This document shows, one piece after another, positions 25,394 through 41,200 of a DNA stretch of 64,000 nucleotides. Made by a program: the position numbers and the translations under genes. Every line of letters begins with the position of its first letter. The first letter of the stretch is position 1. The DNA is from Maea johnstoni (lineage: Eukaryota; Annelida; Polychaeta; Spionida; Magelonidae): assembly GCA_963942565.1 (NCBI GenBank), contig OZ012688.1, positions 20,358,599 to 20,422,598 on the forward strand. Reading direction: 5' to 3'. The notes beneath the pieces are model-generated. The model ran no database searches, had not been told where the DNA came from, and saw only the letters and a program-made list of their open reading frames with translations.

Positions 25394-28300
25394 CCAGGGA
25401 AACGTATTTCATCACTAATTCGGAACTTGTAACAATACATCGTAAGAAGATGAAATGGAAGCTACTGCACATCTGTAGCACATCTCTGTTCAAATCTTTG
25501 GGCTTATAGGCCATACGGGTCTTTCTTCTAATATAGTTCCAAACGACCTTGTTTAAGCCATTGTTCATATTTCACTTCATGTTGCTCCATTACTTTTGTA
25601 AGAAAACGTTGCATAGTTATAGAGGCGACATTAAAGTTGCATTCCATAATGAACCTTAGTTTATGCTTTATTTCAAAATAAAAACAGGTTGATGAAAATG
25701 CTCAAAGGTTTGATGTGTTGCTATGTTGTATGTTTCTATGACGTCATAGATGGCGCTCGACCAATCATGTTTAGTCCTTGTCACACCCCTATACCTTGAC
25801 AACCAGTGAAACGTATTGCATCATTAATTCGGAACTTGTCACAATCCATCGGAAGAATAAGAACTGGAAGCTACTGCACATCTGTAGCACATCTCTGCTC
25901 AAATCTCTGGGGCTGATTATATACGGGTCTTTCTTGTAAAACGGTCCCAAACGATATTGTTTAAGCCATTGTTGATATTTTAGTTCATGTTGCACCATTC
26001 CTTTTTAAAGAAAATGTTGCACGTTTAAAGAGTCGACATTAAAGTTACATTTCATAATGTACATTTCATTATGCTTTCTTTAAATAAAGACATGATAATT
26101 GAGATGCTCCATAAAAAATGACAGATTCCCTATGTTAAAACAGGTTAAAGAAAAACATTGGGGTTTTTCTTTTGCCGTCATGACATAGGTTTAAATGTAA
26201 TTTACGCAGGACGATGTCTGTGAAACATGTGACACACAACCAACTACGTACCCTGTATGTGGTCGCCAATTTGGCACTTTTCCGCTTTTCTAGCGCTAAT
26301 TGAAAAAAAGTGTAAAGCAGCGGTTCTGACTCAAAGGTTTGATGTGTTGCTATGCTGTATGTCACTATGACGTCATAGATGGCGCTCGACCAATCACAAT
26401 CAGGCGTAGTCACATCCCTATACCTGGACAACCAGGGAAACGTATTTCATCACTAATTCGGAACTTGTAACAATACATCGTAAGAAGATGAAATGGAAGC
26501 TACTGCACATCTGTAGCACATCTCTGTTGAAATCTTTGGGCTTATAGGCCATGCGGGTCTTTCTTCTAATATAGTTCCAAACGACCTTGTTTAAGCCATT
26601 GTTCATATTTCACTTCATGTTGCTCCATTACTTTTGTAAGAAAACGTTGCATAGTTATAGAGGCGACATTAAAGTTGCATTCCATAATGAACCTTAGTTT
26701 ATGCTTTATTTCAAAATAAAACAGGTTGATGAAAATGCTCAAAGGTTTGATGTGTTGCTATGTTGTATGTTTCTATGACGTCATAGATGGCGCTCGACCA
26801 ATCATGTTTAGTCCTTGTCACCCCCCTATACCTTGACAACCAGTGAAACGTATTGCATCATTAATTCGGAACTTGTCACAATCCATCGGAAGAATAAGAA
26901 CTGGAAGCTACTGCACATCTGTAGCACATCTCTGCTCAAATCTCTGGGGCTCATTATATACGGACTATATACGGGTCTTTCTTGTAAAACGGTCCCAAAC
27001 GATATTGTTTAAGCCATTGTTGATATTTTAGTTCATGTTGCACCATTCCTTTTTAAAGAAAATGTTGCACGTTTAAAGAGTCGACATTAAAGTTACATTT
27101 CATAATGTACATTTTATTATGCTTTCTTTAACCCTTATGCTGCTGGTGGCTAATTGCACCAATACAAAGTGATGCAAAAAACCTGAAAAATCACTGAAAC
27201 CCTGGCAAATGGTACTCATCTGAGAGTACTCAGCGAGAGCTTCCAAATGAATACCAACATGACAGGGTTTAGATGGTTTTCAAAGATTTTTGCATTTTTG
27301 TGCATTGGGCGAATGTAACGTCAGCATTGGAAGGGTTAAATAAAGACATGATAATTGAGATGCTCCATAAAAAATGACAGATTCCCTATGTTAAAACAGG
27401 TTAAAGAAAAACATTGGGGTTTTTCTTTTGCCGTCATGACATAGGTTTAAATGTAATTTACGCAAGACGATGTCTGTGAAACATGTGACACACAACCAAC
27501 TACGTACCCTGTATGTGGTCGCCAATTTGGCACTTTTCCGCTTTTCTAGCGCTAATTGAAAAAAAGTGTAAAGCAGCGGTTCTGACTCAAAGGTTTGATG
27601 TGTTGCTATGCTGTATGTCACTATGACGTCATAGATGGCGCTCGACCAATCACAATCAGGCGTAGTCACATCCCTATACCTGGACAACCAGGGAAACGTA
27701 TTTCATCACTAATTCGGAACTTGTAACAATACATCGTAAGAAGATGAAATGGAAGCTACTGCACATCTGTAGCACATCTCTGTTCAAATCTTTGGGCTTA
27801 TAGGCCATACGGGTCTTTCTTCTAATATAGTTCCAAACGACCTTGTTTAAGCCATTGTTCATATTTCACTTCATGTTGCTCCATTACTTTTGTAAGAAAA
27901 CGTTGCATAGTTATAGAGGCGACATTAAAGTTGCATTCCATAATGAACCTTAGTTTATGCTTTATTTCAAAATAAAAACAGGTTGATGAAAATGCTCAAA
28001 GGTTTGATGTGTTGCTATGTTATATGTTTCTATGACGTCATAGATGGCGCTCGACCAATCATGTTTAGTCCTTGTCACACCCCTATACCTTGACAACCAG
28101 TGAAACGTATTGCATCATTAATTCGGAACTTATCACAATCCAATCGGAAGAATAAGAACTGGAAGCTACTGCACATCTGTAGCACATCTCTGCTCAAATC
28201 TCTGGGGCTGATTATATACGTCTCTTTCTTGTAAAACGGTCCCAAACGATATTGTTTAAGCCATTGTTGATATTTTAGTTCATGTTGCACCATTCCTTTT

Positions 28301-31300
28301 TAAAGAAAATGTTGCACGTTTAAAGAGTCGACATTAAAGTTACATTTCATAATGTACATTTCATTATGCTTTCTTTAAATAAAGACATGATAATAGAGAT
28401 GCTCCATAAAAAATGACAGATTCCCTATGTTAAAACAGGTTAAAGAAAAACATTGGGGTTTTTCTTTTGCCGTCATGACATAGGTTTAAATGTAATTTAC
28501 GCAAGACGATGTCTGTGAAACATGTGACACACAACCAACTACGTACCCTGTATGTGGTCGACAATTTGGCACTTTTCCTCTTTTCTAGCGCTAGCGCTAA
28601 TTGAAAAAATGTGTAAAGCAGCTGTTCTGACTCAAAGGTTTGATGTGTTGCTATGCTGTATGTCACTATGACGTCATAGATGGCGCTCGACCAATCACAA
28701 TCAGGCGTAGTCACATCCCTATACCTGGACAACCAGGGAAACGTATTTCATCACTAATTCGGAACTTGTAACAATACATCGTAAGAAGATGAAATGGAAG
28801 CTACTGCACATCTGTAGCACATCTCTGTTCAAATCTTTGGGCTTATAGGCCATACGGGTCTTTCTTCTAATATAGTTCCAAACGACCTTGTTTAAGTCAT
28901 TGTTCATATTTCACTTCATGTTGCTCCATTACTTTTGTAAGAAAACGTTGCATAGTTATAGAGGCGACATTAGAGTTGCATTCCATAATGAACCTTAGTT
29001 TATGCTTTATTTCAAAATAAAAACAGGTTGATGAAAATGCTCAAAGGTTTGATGTGTTGCTATGTTGTATGTTTCTATGACGTCATAGATGGCGCTCGAC
29101 CAATCATGTTTAGTCCTTGTCACACCCCTATACCTTGACAACCAGTGAAACGTATTGCATCATTAATTCGGAACTTGTCACAATCCATCGGAAGAATAAG
29201 AACTGGAAGCTACTGCACATCTGTAGCACATCTCTGCTCAAATCTCTGGGGCTCATTATATACGGACTATATACGGGTCTTTCTTGTAAAACGGTCCCAA
29301 ACGATATTGTTTAAGCCATTGTTGATATTTTAGTTCATGTTGCACCATTCCTTTTTAAAGAAAATGTTGCACGTTTAAAGAGTCGACATTAAAGTTACAT
29401 TTCATAATGTACATTTTATTATGCTTTCTTTAACCCTTATGCTGCTGGTGGCTAATTGCACCAATACAAAGTGATGCAAAAAACCTGAAAAATCACTGAA
29501 ACCCTGGCAAATGGTACTCATCTGAGAGTACTCAGCGAGAGCTTCCAAATGAATACCAACATGACAGGGTTTAGATGGTTTTCAAAGATTTTTGCATTTT
29601 TGTGCATTGGGCGAATGTAACGTCAGCATTGGAAGGGTTAAATAAAGACATGATAATTGAGATGCTCCATAAAAAATGACAGATTCCCTATGTTAAAACA
29701 GGTTAAAGAAAAACATTGGGGTTTTTCTTTTGCCGTCATGACATAGGTTTAAATGTAATTTACGCAAGACGATGTCTGTGAAACATGTGACACACAACCA
29801 ACTACGTACCCTGTATGTGGTCGCCAATTTGGCACTTTTCCGCTTTTCTAGCGCTAATTGAAAAAAAGTGTAAAGCAGCGGTTCTGACTCAAAGGTTTGA
29901 TGTGTTGCTATGCTGTATGTCACTATGACGTCATAGATGGCGCTCGACCAATCACAATCAGGCGTAGTCACATCCCTATACCTGGACAACCAGGGAAACG
30001 TATTTCATCACTAATTCGGAACTTGTAACAATACATCGTAAGAAGATGAAATGGAAGCTACTGCACATCTGTAGCACATCTCTGTTCAAATCTTTGGGCT
30101 TATAGGCCATACGGGTCTTTCTTCTAATATAGTTCCAAACGACCTTGTTTAAGCCATTGTTCATATTTCACTTCATGTTGCTCCATTACTTTTGTAAGAA
30201 AACGTTGCATAGTTATAGAGGCGACATTAAAGTTGCATTCCATAATGAACCTTAGTTTATGCTTTATTTCAAAATAAAAACAGGTTGATGAAAATGCTCA
30301 AAGGTTTGATGTGTTGCTATGTTATATGTTTCTATGACGTCATAGATGGCGCTCGACCAATCATGTTTAGTCCTTGTCACACCCCTATACCTTGACAACC
30401 AGTGAAACGTATTGCATCATTAATTCGGAACTTATCACAATCCAATCGGAAGAATAAGAACTGGAAGCTACTGCACATCTGTAGCACATCTCTGCTCAAA
30501 TCTCTGGGGCTGATTATATACGTCTCTTTCTTGTAAAACGGTCCCAAACGATATTGTTTAAGCCATTGTTGATATTTTAGTTCATGTTGCACCATTCCTT
30601 TTTAAAGAAAATGTTGCACGTTTAAAGAGTCGACATTAAAGTTACATTTCATAATGTACATTTCATTATGCTTTCTTTAAATAAAGACATGATAATAGAG
30701 ATGCTCCATAAAAAATGACAGATTCCCTATGTTAAAACAGGTTAAAGAAAAACATTGGGGTTTTTCTTTTGCCGTCATGACATAGGTTTAAATGTAATTT
30801 ACGCAGGACGATGTCTGTGAAACATGTGACACACAACCAACTACGTACCCTGTATGTGGTCGACAATTTGGCACTTTTCCTCTTTTCTAGCGCTAGCGCT
30901 AATTGAAAAAATGTGTAAAGCAGCTGTTCTGACTCAAAGGTTTGATGTGTTGCTATGCTGTATGTCACTATGACGTCATAGATGGCGCTCGACCAATCAC
31001 AATCAGGCGTAGTCACATCCCTATACCTGGACAACCAGGGAAACGTATTTCATCACTAATTCGGAACTTGTAACAATACATCGTAAGAAGATGAAATGGA
31101 AGCTACTGCACATCTGTAGCACATCTCTGTTCAAATCTTTGGGCTTATAGGCCATACGGGTCTTTCTTCTAATATAGTTCCAAACGACCTTGTTTAAGTC
31201 ATTGTTCATATTTCACTTCATGTTGCTCCATTACTTTTGTAAGAAAACGTTGCATAGTTATAGAGGCGACATTAGAGTTGCATTCCATAATGAACCTTAG

Positions 31301-32292
31301 TTTATGCTTTATTTCAAAATAAAAACAGGTTGATGAAAATGCTCAAAGGTTTGATGTGTTGCTATGTTGTATGTTTCTATGACGTCATAGATGGCGCTCG
31401 ACCAATCATGTTTAGTCCTTGTCACACCCCTATACCTTGACAACCAGTGAAACGTATTGCATCATTAATTCGGAACTTGTCACAATCCATCGGAAGAATA
31501 AGAACTGGAAGCTACTGCACATCTGTAGCACATCTCTGCTCAAATCTCTGGGGCTGATTATATACGGATTATATACGGGTCTTTCTTGGAAAACGGTCCC
31601 AAACGATATTGTTTAAGCCATTGTTGATATTTTAGTTCATGTTGCACCATTCATTTTGAAAGAAAATGTTGCACGTTTAAAGAGTCGACATTAAAGTTAC
31701 ATTTCATAATGTACATTTCATTATGCTTTCTTTAACCCTTATGCTGCTGGTGGCTAATTGCACCAATACAAAGTGATGCAAAAAACCTGAAAAATCACTG
31801 AAACCCTGGCAAATGGGTACTCATCTGAGAGTACTCAGCGAGAGCTTTCAAATGAATACCAACATGACAGGGTTTAGATGGTTTTCAAAGATTTTTGCAT
31901 TTTTGTGCATTGGGCGAATGTAACGTCAGCATTGGAAGGGTTAAATAAAGACATGATAATTGAGATGCTCCATAAAAAATGACAGATTCCCTATGTTAAA
32001 ACAGGTTAAAGAAAAACATTGGGGTTTTTCTTTTGCCGTCATGACATAGGTTTAAATGTAATTTACGCAAGACGATGTCTGTGAAACATGTGACACAAAA
32101 CCAACTACGTACCCTGTATGTGGTCGCCAATTTGGCACTTTTCCGCTTTTCTAGCGCTAATTGAAAAAAAGTGTAAAGCAGCGGTTCTGACTCAAAGGTT
32201 TGATGTGTTGCTATGCTGTATGTCACTATGACGTCATAGATGGCGCTCGACCAATCACAATCAGGCGTAGTCACATCCCTATACCTGGACAA
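25394..32292. repeat. Higher-order block 3: ~2302 bp dimer with MITE-less units
   Basis: Three dimers of an empty-site unit (1038 or 1045 bp) and a MITE-bearing unit (1256-1258 bp). The second and third dimers (about 27687-29989 and 29989-32292) share private changes such as TTATATGTTTC, CCAATCGGAAG, ATACGTCTCTTTC and GATAATAGAG near 28.0-28.4 and 30.3-30.7 kb, so one is a recent copy of the other. The block is bounded by block-2 type units on its left. Confidence 0.85.
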
Positions 32293-35200
32293 CCAGGGAA
32301 ACGTATTTCATCACTAATTCGGAACTTGTAACAATACATCGTAAGAAGATGAAATGGAAGCTACTGCACATCTGTAGCACATCTCTGTTCAAATCTTTGG
32401 GCTTATAGGCCATACGGGTCTTTCTTCTAATATAGTTCCAAACGACCTTGTTTAAGCCATTGTTCATATTTCACTTCATGTTGCTCCATTACTTTTGTAA
32501 GAAAACGTTGCATAGTTATAGAGGCGACATGAAAGTTGCATTCCATAATGAACCTTAGTTTATGCTTTATTTCAAAATAAAAACAGGTTGATGAAAATGC
32601 TCAAAGGTTTGATGTGTTGCTATGTTGTATGTTTCTATGACGTCATAGATGGCGCTCGACCAATCATGTTTAGTCCTTGTCACACCCCTATACCTTGAAA
32701 ACCAGTGAAACGTATTGCATCATTAATTCGGAACTTGTCACAATCCATCGGAAGAATAAGAACTGGAAGCTACTGCACATCTGTAGCACATCTCTGCTCA
32801 AATCTCTGGGGCTGATTATATACGGATTATATACGGGTCTTTCTTGTAAAACGGTCCCAAACGATAATGTTTAAGCCATTGTTGATACTTTAGTTCATGT
32901 TGCACCATTCCTTTTTAAAGAAAATGTTGCACGTTTAAAGAGTCGACATTCAAGTAACATTTCATTATGTACATTTCATTATGCTTTCTTTAACCGTTAT
33001 GCTGCTGGTGGCTAATTGCACCAATACAAAGTGATGCAAAAACCCGGAAAAATCACTGAAACCCTGGCAAATGGGTACTCATCTGAGAGTACTCAGCGAG
33101 AGCTTTCAAATGAATACCAACATGACAGGGTTTAGATGGTTTTCAAAGATTTTTGCATTTTTGTGCATTGGGCGAATGTAACGTCAGCATTGGAAGGGTT
33201 AAATAAAGACATGATAATTGAGATGCTCCATAAAAAATGACAGATTCCCTATGTTAAAACAGGTTAAAGAAAAACATTGGGGTTTTTCTTTTGCCGTCAT
33301 GACATAGGTTTAAATGTAATTTACGCAAGACGATGTCTGTGAAACATGTGACACACAACCAACTACGTACCCTGTATGTGGTCGACAATTTGGCACTTCT
33401 CCGCTTTTCTAGCGCTAGCGCTAACTGAAAAAATGTGTAAAGCAGCTGTTCTGACTCAAAGGTTTGATGTGTTGCTATGCTGTATGTCACTATGACGTCA
33501 TAGATGGCGCTCGACCAATCACAATCAGGCGTAGTCACATCCCTATACCTGGACAACCAGGGAAACGTATTTCATCACTAATTCGGAACTTGTAACAATA
33601 CATCGTAAGAAGATGAAATGGAAGCTACTGCACATCTGTAGCACATCTCTGTTCAAATCTTTGGGCTTATAGGCCATACGGGTCTTTCTTCTAATATAGT
33701 TCCAAACGACCTTGTTTAAGTCATTGTTCATATTTCACTTCATGTTGCTCCATTACTTTTGTAAGAAAACGTTGCATAGTTATAGAGGCGACATTAGAGT
33801 TGCATTCCATAATTAACCTTAGTTTATGCTTTATTTCAAAATAAAAACAGGTTGATGAAAATGCTCAAAGGTTTGATGTGTTGCTATGTTGTATGTTTCT
33901 ATGACGTCATAGATGGCGCTCGACCAATCATGTTTAGTCCTTGTCACACCCCTATACCTTGACAACCAGTGAAACGTATTGCATCATTAATTCGGAACTT
34001 GTCACAATCCATCGGAAGAATAAGAACTGGAAGCTACTGCACATCTGTAGCACATCTCTGCTCAAATCTCTGGGGCTGATTATATACGGATTATATACGG
34101 GTCTTTCTTGTAAAACGGTCCCAAACGATATTGTTTAAGCCATTGTTGATATTTTAGTTCATGTTGCACCATTCCTTTTTAAAGAAAATGTTGCACGTTT
34201 AAAGAGTCGACATTAAAGTAACATTTCATAATGTACATTTCATTATGCTTTCTTTAACCGTTATGCTGCTGGTGGCTAATTGCACCAATACAAAGTGATG
34301 CAAAAACCTGGTAAAATCACTGAAACCCTGGCAAATGGGTACTCATCTGAGAGTACTCAGCGAGAGCTTTCAAATGAATACCAACATGACAGGGTTTAGA
34401 TGGTTTTCAAAGATTTTTGCATTTTTGTGCATTGGGCGAATGTAACGTCAGCATTGGAAGGGTTAAATAAAGACATGATAATTGAGATGCTCCATAAAAA
34501 ATGACAGATTCCCTATGTTAAAACAGGTTAAAGAAAAACATTGGGGTTTTTCTTTTGCCGTCATGACATAGGTTTAAATGTAATTTACGCAATACGATGT
34601 CTGTGAAACATGTGACACACAACCAACTACGTACCGTGTATGTGGTCGACAATTTGGCACTTTTCTGCTTTTCTAGCGCTAATTGAAAAAAAGTGTAAAG
34701 CAGCTGTTCTGACTCAAAGGTTTGATGTGTTGCTATGCTGTATGTCACTATGACGTCATAGATGGCGCTCGACCAATCACAATCAGGCGTAGTCACATCC
34801 CTATACCTGGACAACCAGGGAAACGTATTTCATCACTAATTCGGAACTTGTAACAATACATCGTAAGAAGATGAAATGGAAGCTACTGCACATCTGTAGC
34901 ACATCTCTGTTCAAATCTTTGGGCTTATAGGCCATACGGGTCTTTCTTCTAATATAGTTCCAAACGACCTTGTTTAAGTCATTGTTCATATTTCACTTCA
35001 TGTTGCTCCATTACTTTTGTAACAAAACGTTGCATAGTTATAGAGGCGACATTAGAGTTGCATTCCATAATGAACCTTAGTTTATGCTTTATTTCAAAAT
35101 AAAAACAGGTTGATGAAAATGCTCAAAGGTTTGATGTGTTGCTATGTTGTATGTTTCTATGACGTCATAGATGGCGCTCGACCAATCATGTTTAGTCCTT

Positions 35201-38200
35201 GTCACACCCCTATACCTTGACAACCAGTGAAACGTATTGCATCATTAATTCGGAACTTGTCACAATCCATCGGAAGAATAAGAACTGGAAGCTACTGCAC
35301 ATCTGTAGCACATCTCTGCTCAAATCTCTTGGGCTGATTATATACGGGTCTTTCTTGTAAAACGGTCCCAAACGATATTGTTTAAGCCATTGTTGATATT
35401 TTAGTTCATGTTGCACCATTCCTTTTTAAAGAAAATGTTGCACGTTTAAAGAGTCGACATTAAAGTTACATTTCATAATGTACATTTCATTATGCTTTCT
35501 TTAACCCTTATGCTGCTGGTGGCTAATTGCACCAATACAAAGTGATGCAAAAACCCGGAAAAATCACTGAAACCCTGGCAAATGGGTACTCATCTGAGAG
35601 TACTCAGCGAGAGCTTTCAAATGAATACCAACATGACAGGGTTTAGATGGTTTTCAAAGATTTTTGCATTTTTGTGCATTGGGCGAATGTAACGTCAGCA
35701 TTGGAAGGGTTAAATAAAGACATGATAATTGAGATGCTCCATAAAAAATGACAGATTCCCTATGTTAAAACAGGTTAAAGAAAAACATTGGGGTTTTTCT
35801 TTTGCCGTCATGACATAGGTTTAAATGTAATTTACGCAAGACGATGTCTGTGAAACATGTGACACACAACCAACTACGTACCCTGTATGTGGTCGACAAT
35901 TTGGCACTTCTCCGCTTTTCTAGCGCTAGCGCTAACTGAAAAAATGTGTAAAGCAGCTGTTCTGACTCAAAGGTTTGATGTGTTGCTATGCTGTATGTCA
36001 CTATGACGTCATAGATGGCGCTCGACCAATCACAATCAGGCGTAGTCACATCCCTATACCTGGACAACCAGGGAAACGTATTTCATCACTAATTCGGAAC
36101 TTGTAACAATACATCGTAAGAAGATGAAATGGAAGCTACTGCACATCTGTAGCACATCTCTGTTCAAATCTTTGGGCTTATAGGCCATACGGGTCTTTCT
36201 TCTAATATAGTTCCAAACGACCTTGTTTAAGCCATTGTTCATATTTCACTTCATGTTGCTCCATTACTTTTGTAAGAAAACGTTGCATAGTTATAGAGGC
36301 GACATGAAAGTTGCATTCCATAATAGACCTTAGTTTATGCTTTATTTCAAAATAAAAACAGGTTGATGAAAATGCTCAAAGGTTTGATGTGTTGCTATGT
36401 TGTATGTTTCTATGACGTCATAGATGGCGCTCGACCAATCATGTTTAGTCCTTGTCACACCCCTATACCTTGACAACCAGTGAAACGTATTGCATCATTA
36501 ATTCGGAACTTGTCACAATCCATCGGAAGAATAAGAACTGGAAGCTACTGCACATCTGTAGCACATCTCTGCTCAAATCTCTGGGGCTGATTATATACGG
36601 ATTATATACGGGTCTTTCTAGTAAAACGGTCCCAAACGATATTGTTTAAGCCATTGTTGATATTTTAGTTCATGTTGCACCATTCCTTTTTAAAGAAAAT
36701 GTTGCACGTTTAAAGAGTCGACATTAAAGTAACATTTCATAATGTACATTTCATTATGCTTTCTTTAACCGTTATGCTGCTGGTGGCTAATTGCACCAAT
36801 ACAAAGTGATGCAAAAACCCGGAAAAATCACTGAAACCCTGGCAAATGGGTACTCATCTGAGAGTACTCAGCGAGAGCTTTCAAATGAATACCAACATGA
36901 CAGGGTTTAGATGGTTTTCAAAGATTTTTGCATTTTTGTGCATTGGGCGAATGTAACGTCAGCATTGGAAGGGTTAAATAAAGACATGATAATTGAGATG
37001 CTCCATAAAAAATGACAGATTCCCTATGTTAAAACAGGTTAAAGAAAAACATTGGGGTTTTTCTTTTGCCGTCATGACATAGGTTTAAATGTAATTTACG
37101 CAAGACGATGTCTGTGAAACATGTGACACACAACCAACTACGTACCCTGTATGTGGTCGCCAATTTGGCACTTTTCCGCTTTTCTAGCGCTAATTGAAAA
37201 AAAGTGTAAAGCAGCTGTTCTGACTCAAAGGTTTGATGTGTTGCTATGCTGTATGTCACTATGACGTCATAGATGGCGCTCGACCAATCACAATCAGGCG
37301 TAGTCACATCCCTATACCTGGACAACCAGGGAAACGTATTTCATCACTAATTCGGAACTTGTAACAATACATCGTAAGAAGATGAAATGGAAGCTACTGC
37401 ACATCTGTAGCACATCTCTGTTCAAATCTTTGGGCTTATAGGCCATACGGGTCTTTCTTCTAATATAGTTCCAAACGACCTTGTTTAAGTCATTGTTCAT
37501 ATTTCACTTCATGTTGCTCCATTACTTTTGTAAGAAAACGTTGCATAGTTATAGAGGCGACATTAGAGTTGCATTCCATAATGAACCTTAGTTTATGCTT
37601 TATTTCAAAATAAAAACAGGTTGATGAAAATGCTCAAAGGTTTGATGTGTTCCTATGTTGTATGTTTCTATGACGTCATAGATGGCGCTCGACCAATCAT
37701 GTTTAGTCCTTGTCACACCCCTATACCTTGACAACCAGTGAAACGTATTGCATCATTAATTCGGAACTTGTCACAATCCATCGGAAGAATAAGAACTGGA
37801 AGCTACTGCACATCTGTAGCACATCTCTGCTCAAATCTCTGGGGCTGATTATATACGGATTATATACGGGTCTTTCTTGTAAAACGGTCCCAAACGATAT
37901 TGTTTAAGCCATTGTTGATATTTTAGTTCATGTTGCACCATTCCTTTTTAAAGAAAATGTTGCACGTTTAAAGAGTCGACATTAAAGTAACATTTCATAA
38001 TGTACATTTCATTATGCTTTCTTTAACCGTTATGCTGCTGGTGGCTAATTGCACCAATACAAAGTGATGCAAAACCTGGTAAAATCACTGAAACCCTGGC
38101 AAATGGGTACTCATCTGAGAGTACTCAGCGAGAGCTTTCAAATGAATACCAACATGACAGGGTTTAGATGGTTTTCAAAGATTTTTGCATTTTTGTGCAT

Positions 38201-41200
38201 TGGGCGAATGTAACGTCAGCATTGGAAGGGTTAAATAAAGACATGATAATTGAGATGCTCCATAAAAAATGACAGATTCCCTATGTTAAAACAGGTTAAA
38301 GAAAAACATTGGGGTTTTTCTTTTGCCGTCATGACATAGGTTTAAATGTAATTTACGCAATACGATGTCTGTGAAACATGTGACACACAACCAACTACGT
38401 ACCGTGTATGTGGTCGACAATTTGGCACTTTTCTGCTTTTCTAGCGCTAATTGAAAAAAAGTGTAAAGCAGCTGTTCTGACTCAAAGGTTTGATGTGTTG
38501 CTATGCTGTATGTCACTATGACGTCATAGATGGCGCTCGACCAATCACAATCAGGCGTAGTCACATCCCTATACCTGGACAACCAGGGAAACGTATTTCA
38601 TCACTAATTCGGAACTTGTAACAATACATCGTAAGAAGATGAAATGGAAGCTACTGCACATCTGTAGCACATCTCTGTTCAAATCTTTGGGCTTATAGGC
38701 CATACGGGTCTTTCTTCTAATATAGTTCCAAACGACCTTGTTTAAGCCATTGTTCATATTTCACTTCATGTTGCTCCATTACTTTTGTAAGAAAACGTTG
38801 CATAGTTATAGAGGCGACATTAAAGTTGCATTCCATAATGAACCTTAGTTTATGCTTTATTTCAAAATAAAAACAGGTTGATGAAAATGCTCAAAGGTTT
38901 GATGTGTTGCTATGTTGTATGTTTCTATGACGTCATAGATGGCGCTCGACCAATCATGTTTAGTCCTTGTCACACCCCTATACCTTGACAACCAGTGAAA
39001 CGTATTGCATCATTAATTCGGAACTTGTCACAATCCATCGGAAGAATAAGAACTGGAAGCTACTGCACATCTGTAGCACATCTCTGCTCAAATCTCTTGG
39101 GCTGATTATATACGGGTCTTTCTTGTAAAACGGTCCCAAACGATATTGTTTAAGCCATTGTTGATATTTTAGTTCATGTTGCACCATTCCTTTTTAAAGA
39201 AAATGTTGCACGTTTAAAGAGTCGACATTAAAGTTACATTTCATAATGTACATTTCATTATGCTTTCTTTAACCCTTATGCTGCTGGTGGCTAATTGCAC
39301 CAATACAAAGTGATGCAAAAAACCTGAAAAATCACTGAAACCCTGGCAAATGGGTACTCATCTGAGAGTACTCAGCGAGAGCTTTCAAATGAATACCAAC
39401 ATGACAGGGTTTAGATGGTTTTCAAAGATTTTTGCATTTTTGTGCATTAGGCGAATGTAACGTCAGCATTGGAAGGGTTAAATAAAGACATGATAATTGA
39501 GATGCTCCATAAAAAATGACAGATTCCCTATGTTAAAACAGGTTAAAGAAAAACATTGGGGTTTTTCTTTTGCCGTCATGACATAGGTTTAAATGTAATT
39601 TACGCATGACGATGTCTGTGAAACATGTGACAAACAACCAACTACGTACCCTGTATGTGGTCGCCAATTTGGCACTTTTCCGCTTTTCTAGCGCTAATTG
39701 AAAAAAAGTGTAAAGCAGCGGTTCTGACTCAAAGGTTTGATGTGTTGCTATGCTGTATGTCACTATGACGTCATAGTTGGCGCTCGACCAATCACAATCA
39801 GGCGTAGTCACATCCCTATACCTGGACAACCAGGGAAACGTATTTCATCACTAATTCGGAACTTGTAACAATACATCGTAAGAAGATGAAATGGAAGCTA
39901 CTGCACATCTGTAGCACATCTCTGTTCAAATCTTTGGGCTTATAGGCCATACGGGTCTTTCTTCTAATATAGTTCCAAACGACCTTGTTTAAGCCATTGT
40001 TCATATTTCACTTCATGTTGCTCCATTACTTTTGTAAGAAAACGTTGCATAGTTATAGAGGCGACATGAAAGTTGCATTCCATAATAGACCTTAGTTTAT
40101 GCTTTATTTCAAAATAAAAACAGGTTGATGAAAATGCTCAAAGGTTTGATGTGTTGCTATGTTGTATGTTTCTATGACGTCATAGATGGCGCTCGACCAA
40201 TCATGTTTAGTCCTTGTCACACCCCTATACCTTGACAACCAGTGAAACGTATTGCATCATTAATTCGGAACTTGTCACAATCCATCGGAAGAATAAGAAC
40301 TGGAAGCTACTGCACATCTGTAGCACATCTCTGCTCAAATCTCTGGGGCTGATTATATACGGATTATATACGGGTCTTTCTAGTAAAACGGTCCCAAACG
40401 ATATTGTTTAAGCCATTGTTGATATTTTAGTTCATGTTGCACCATTCCTTTTTAAAGAAAATGTTGCACGTTTAAAGAGTCGACATTAAAGTAACATTTC
40501 ATAATGTACATTTCATTATGCTTTCTTTAACCGTTATGCTGCTGGTGGCTAATTGCACCAATACAAAGTGATGCAAAAACCCGGAAAAATCACTGAAACC
40601 CTGGCAAATGGGTACTCATCTGAGAGTACTCAGCGAGAGCTTTCAAATGAATACCAACATGACAGGGTTTAGATGGTTTTCAAAGATTTTTGCATTTTTG
40701 TGCATTGGGCGAATGTAACGTCAGCATTGGAAGGGTTAAATAAAGACATGATAATTGAGATGCTCCATAAAAAATGACAGATTCCCTATGTTAAAACAGG
40801 TTAAAGAAAAACATTGGGGTTTTTCTTTTGCCGTCATGACATAGGTTTAAATGTAATTTACGCAAGACGATGTCTGTGAAACATGTGACACACAACCAAC
40901 TACGTACCCTGTATGTGGTCGCCAATTTGGCACTTTTCCGCTTTTCTAGCGCTAATTGAAAAAAAGTGTAAAGCAGCTGTTCTGACTCAAAGGTTTGATG
41001 TGTTGCTATGCTGTATGTCACTATGACGTCATAGATGGCGCTCGACCAATCACAATCAGGCGTAGTCACATCCCTATACCTGGACAACCAGGGAAACGTA
41101 TTTCATCACTAATTCGGAACTTGTAACAATACATCGTAAGAAGATGAAATGGAAGCTACTGCACATCTGTAGCACATCTCTGTTCAAATCTTTGGGCTTA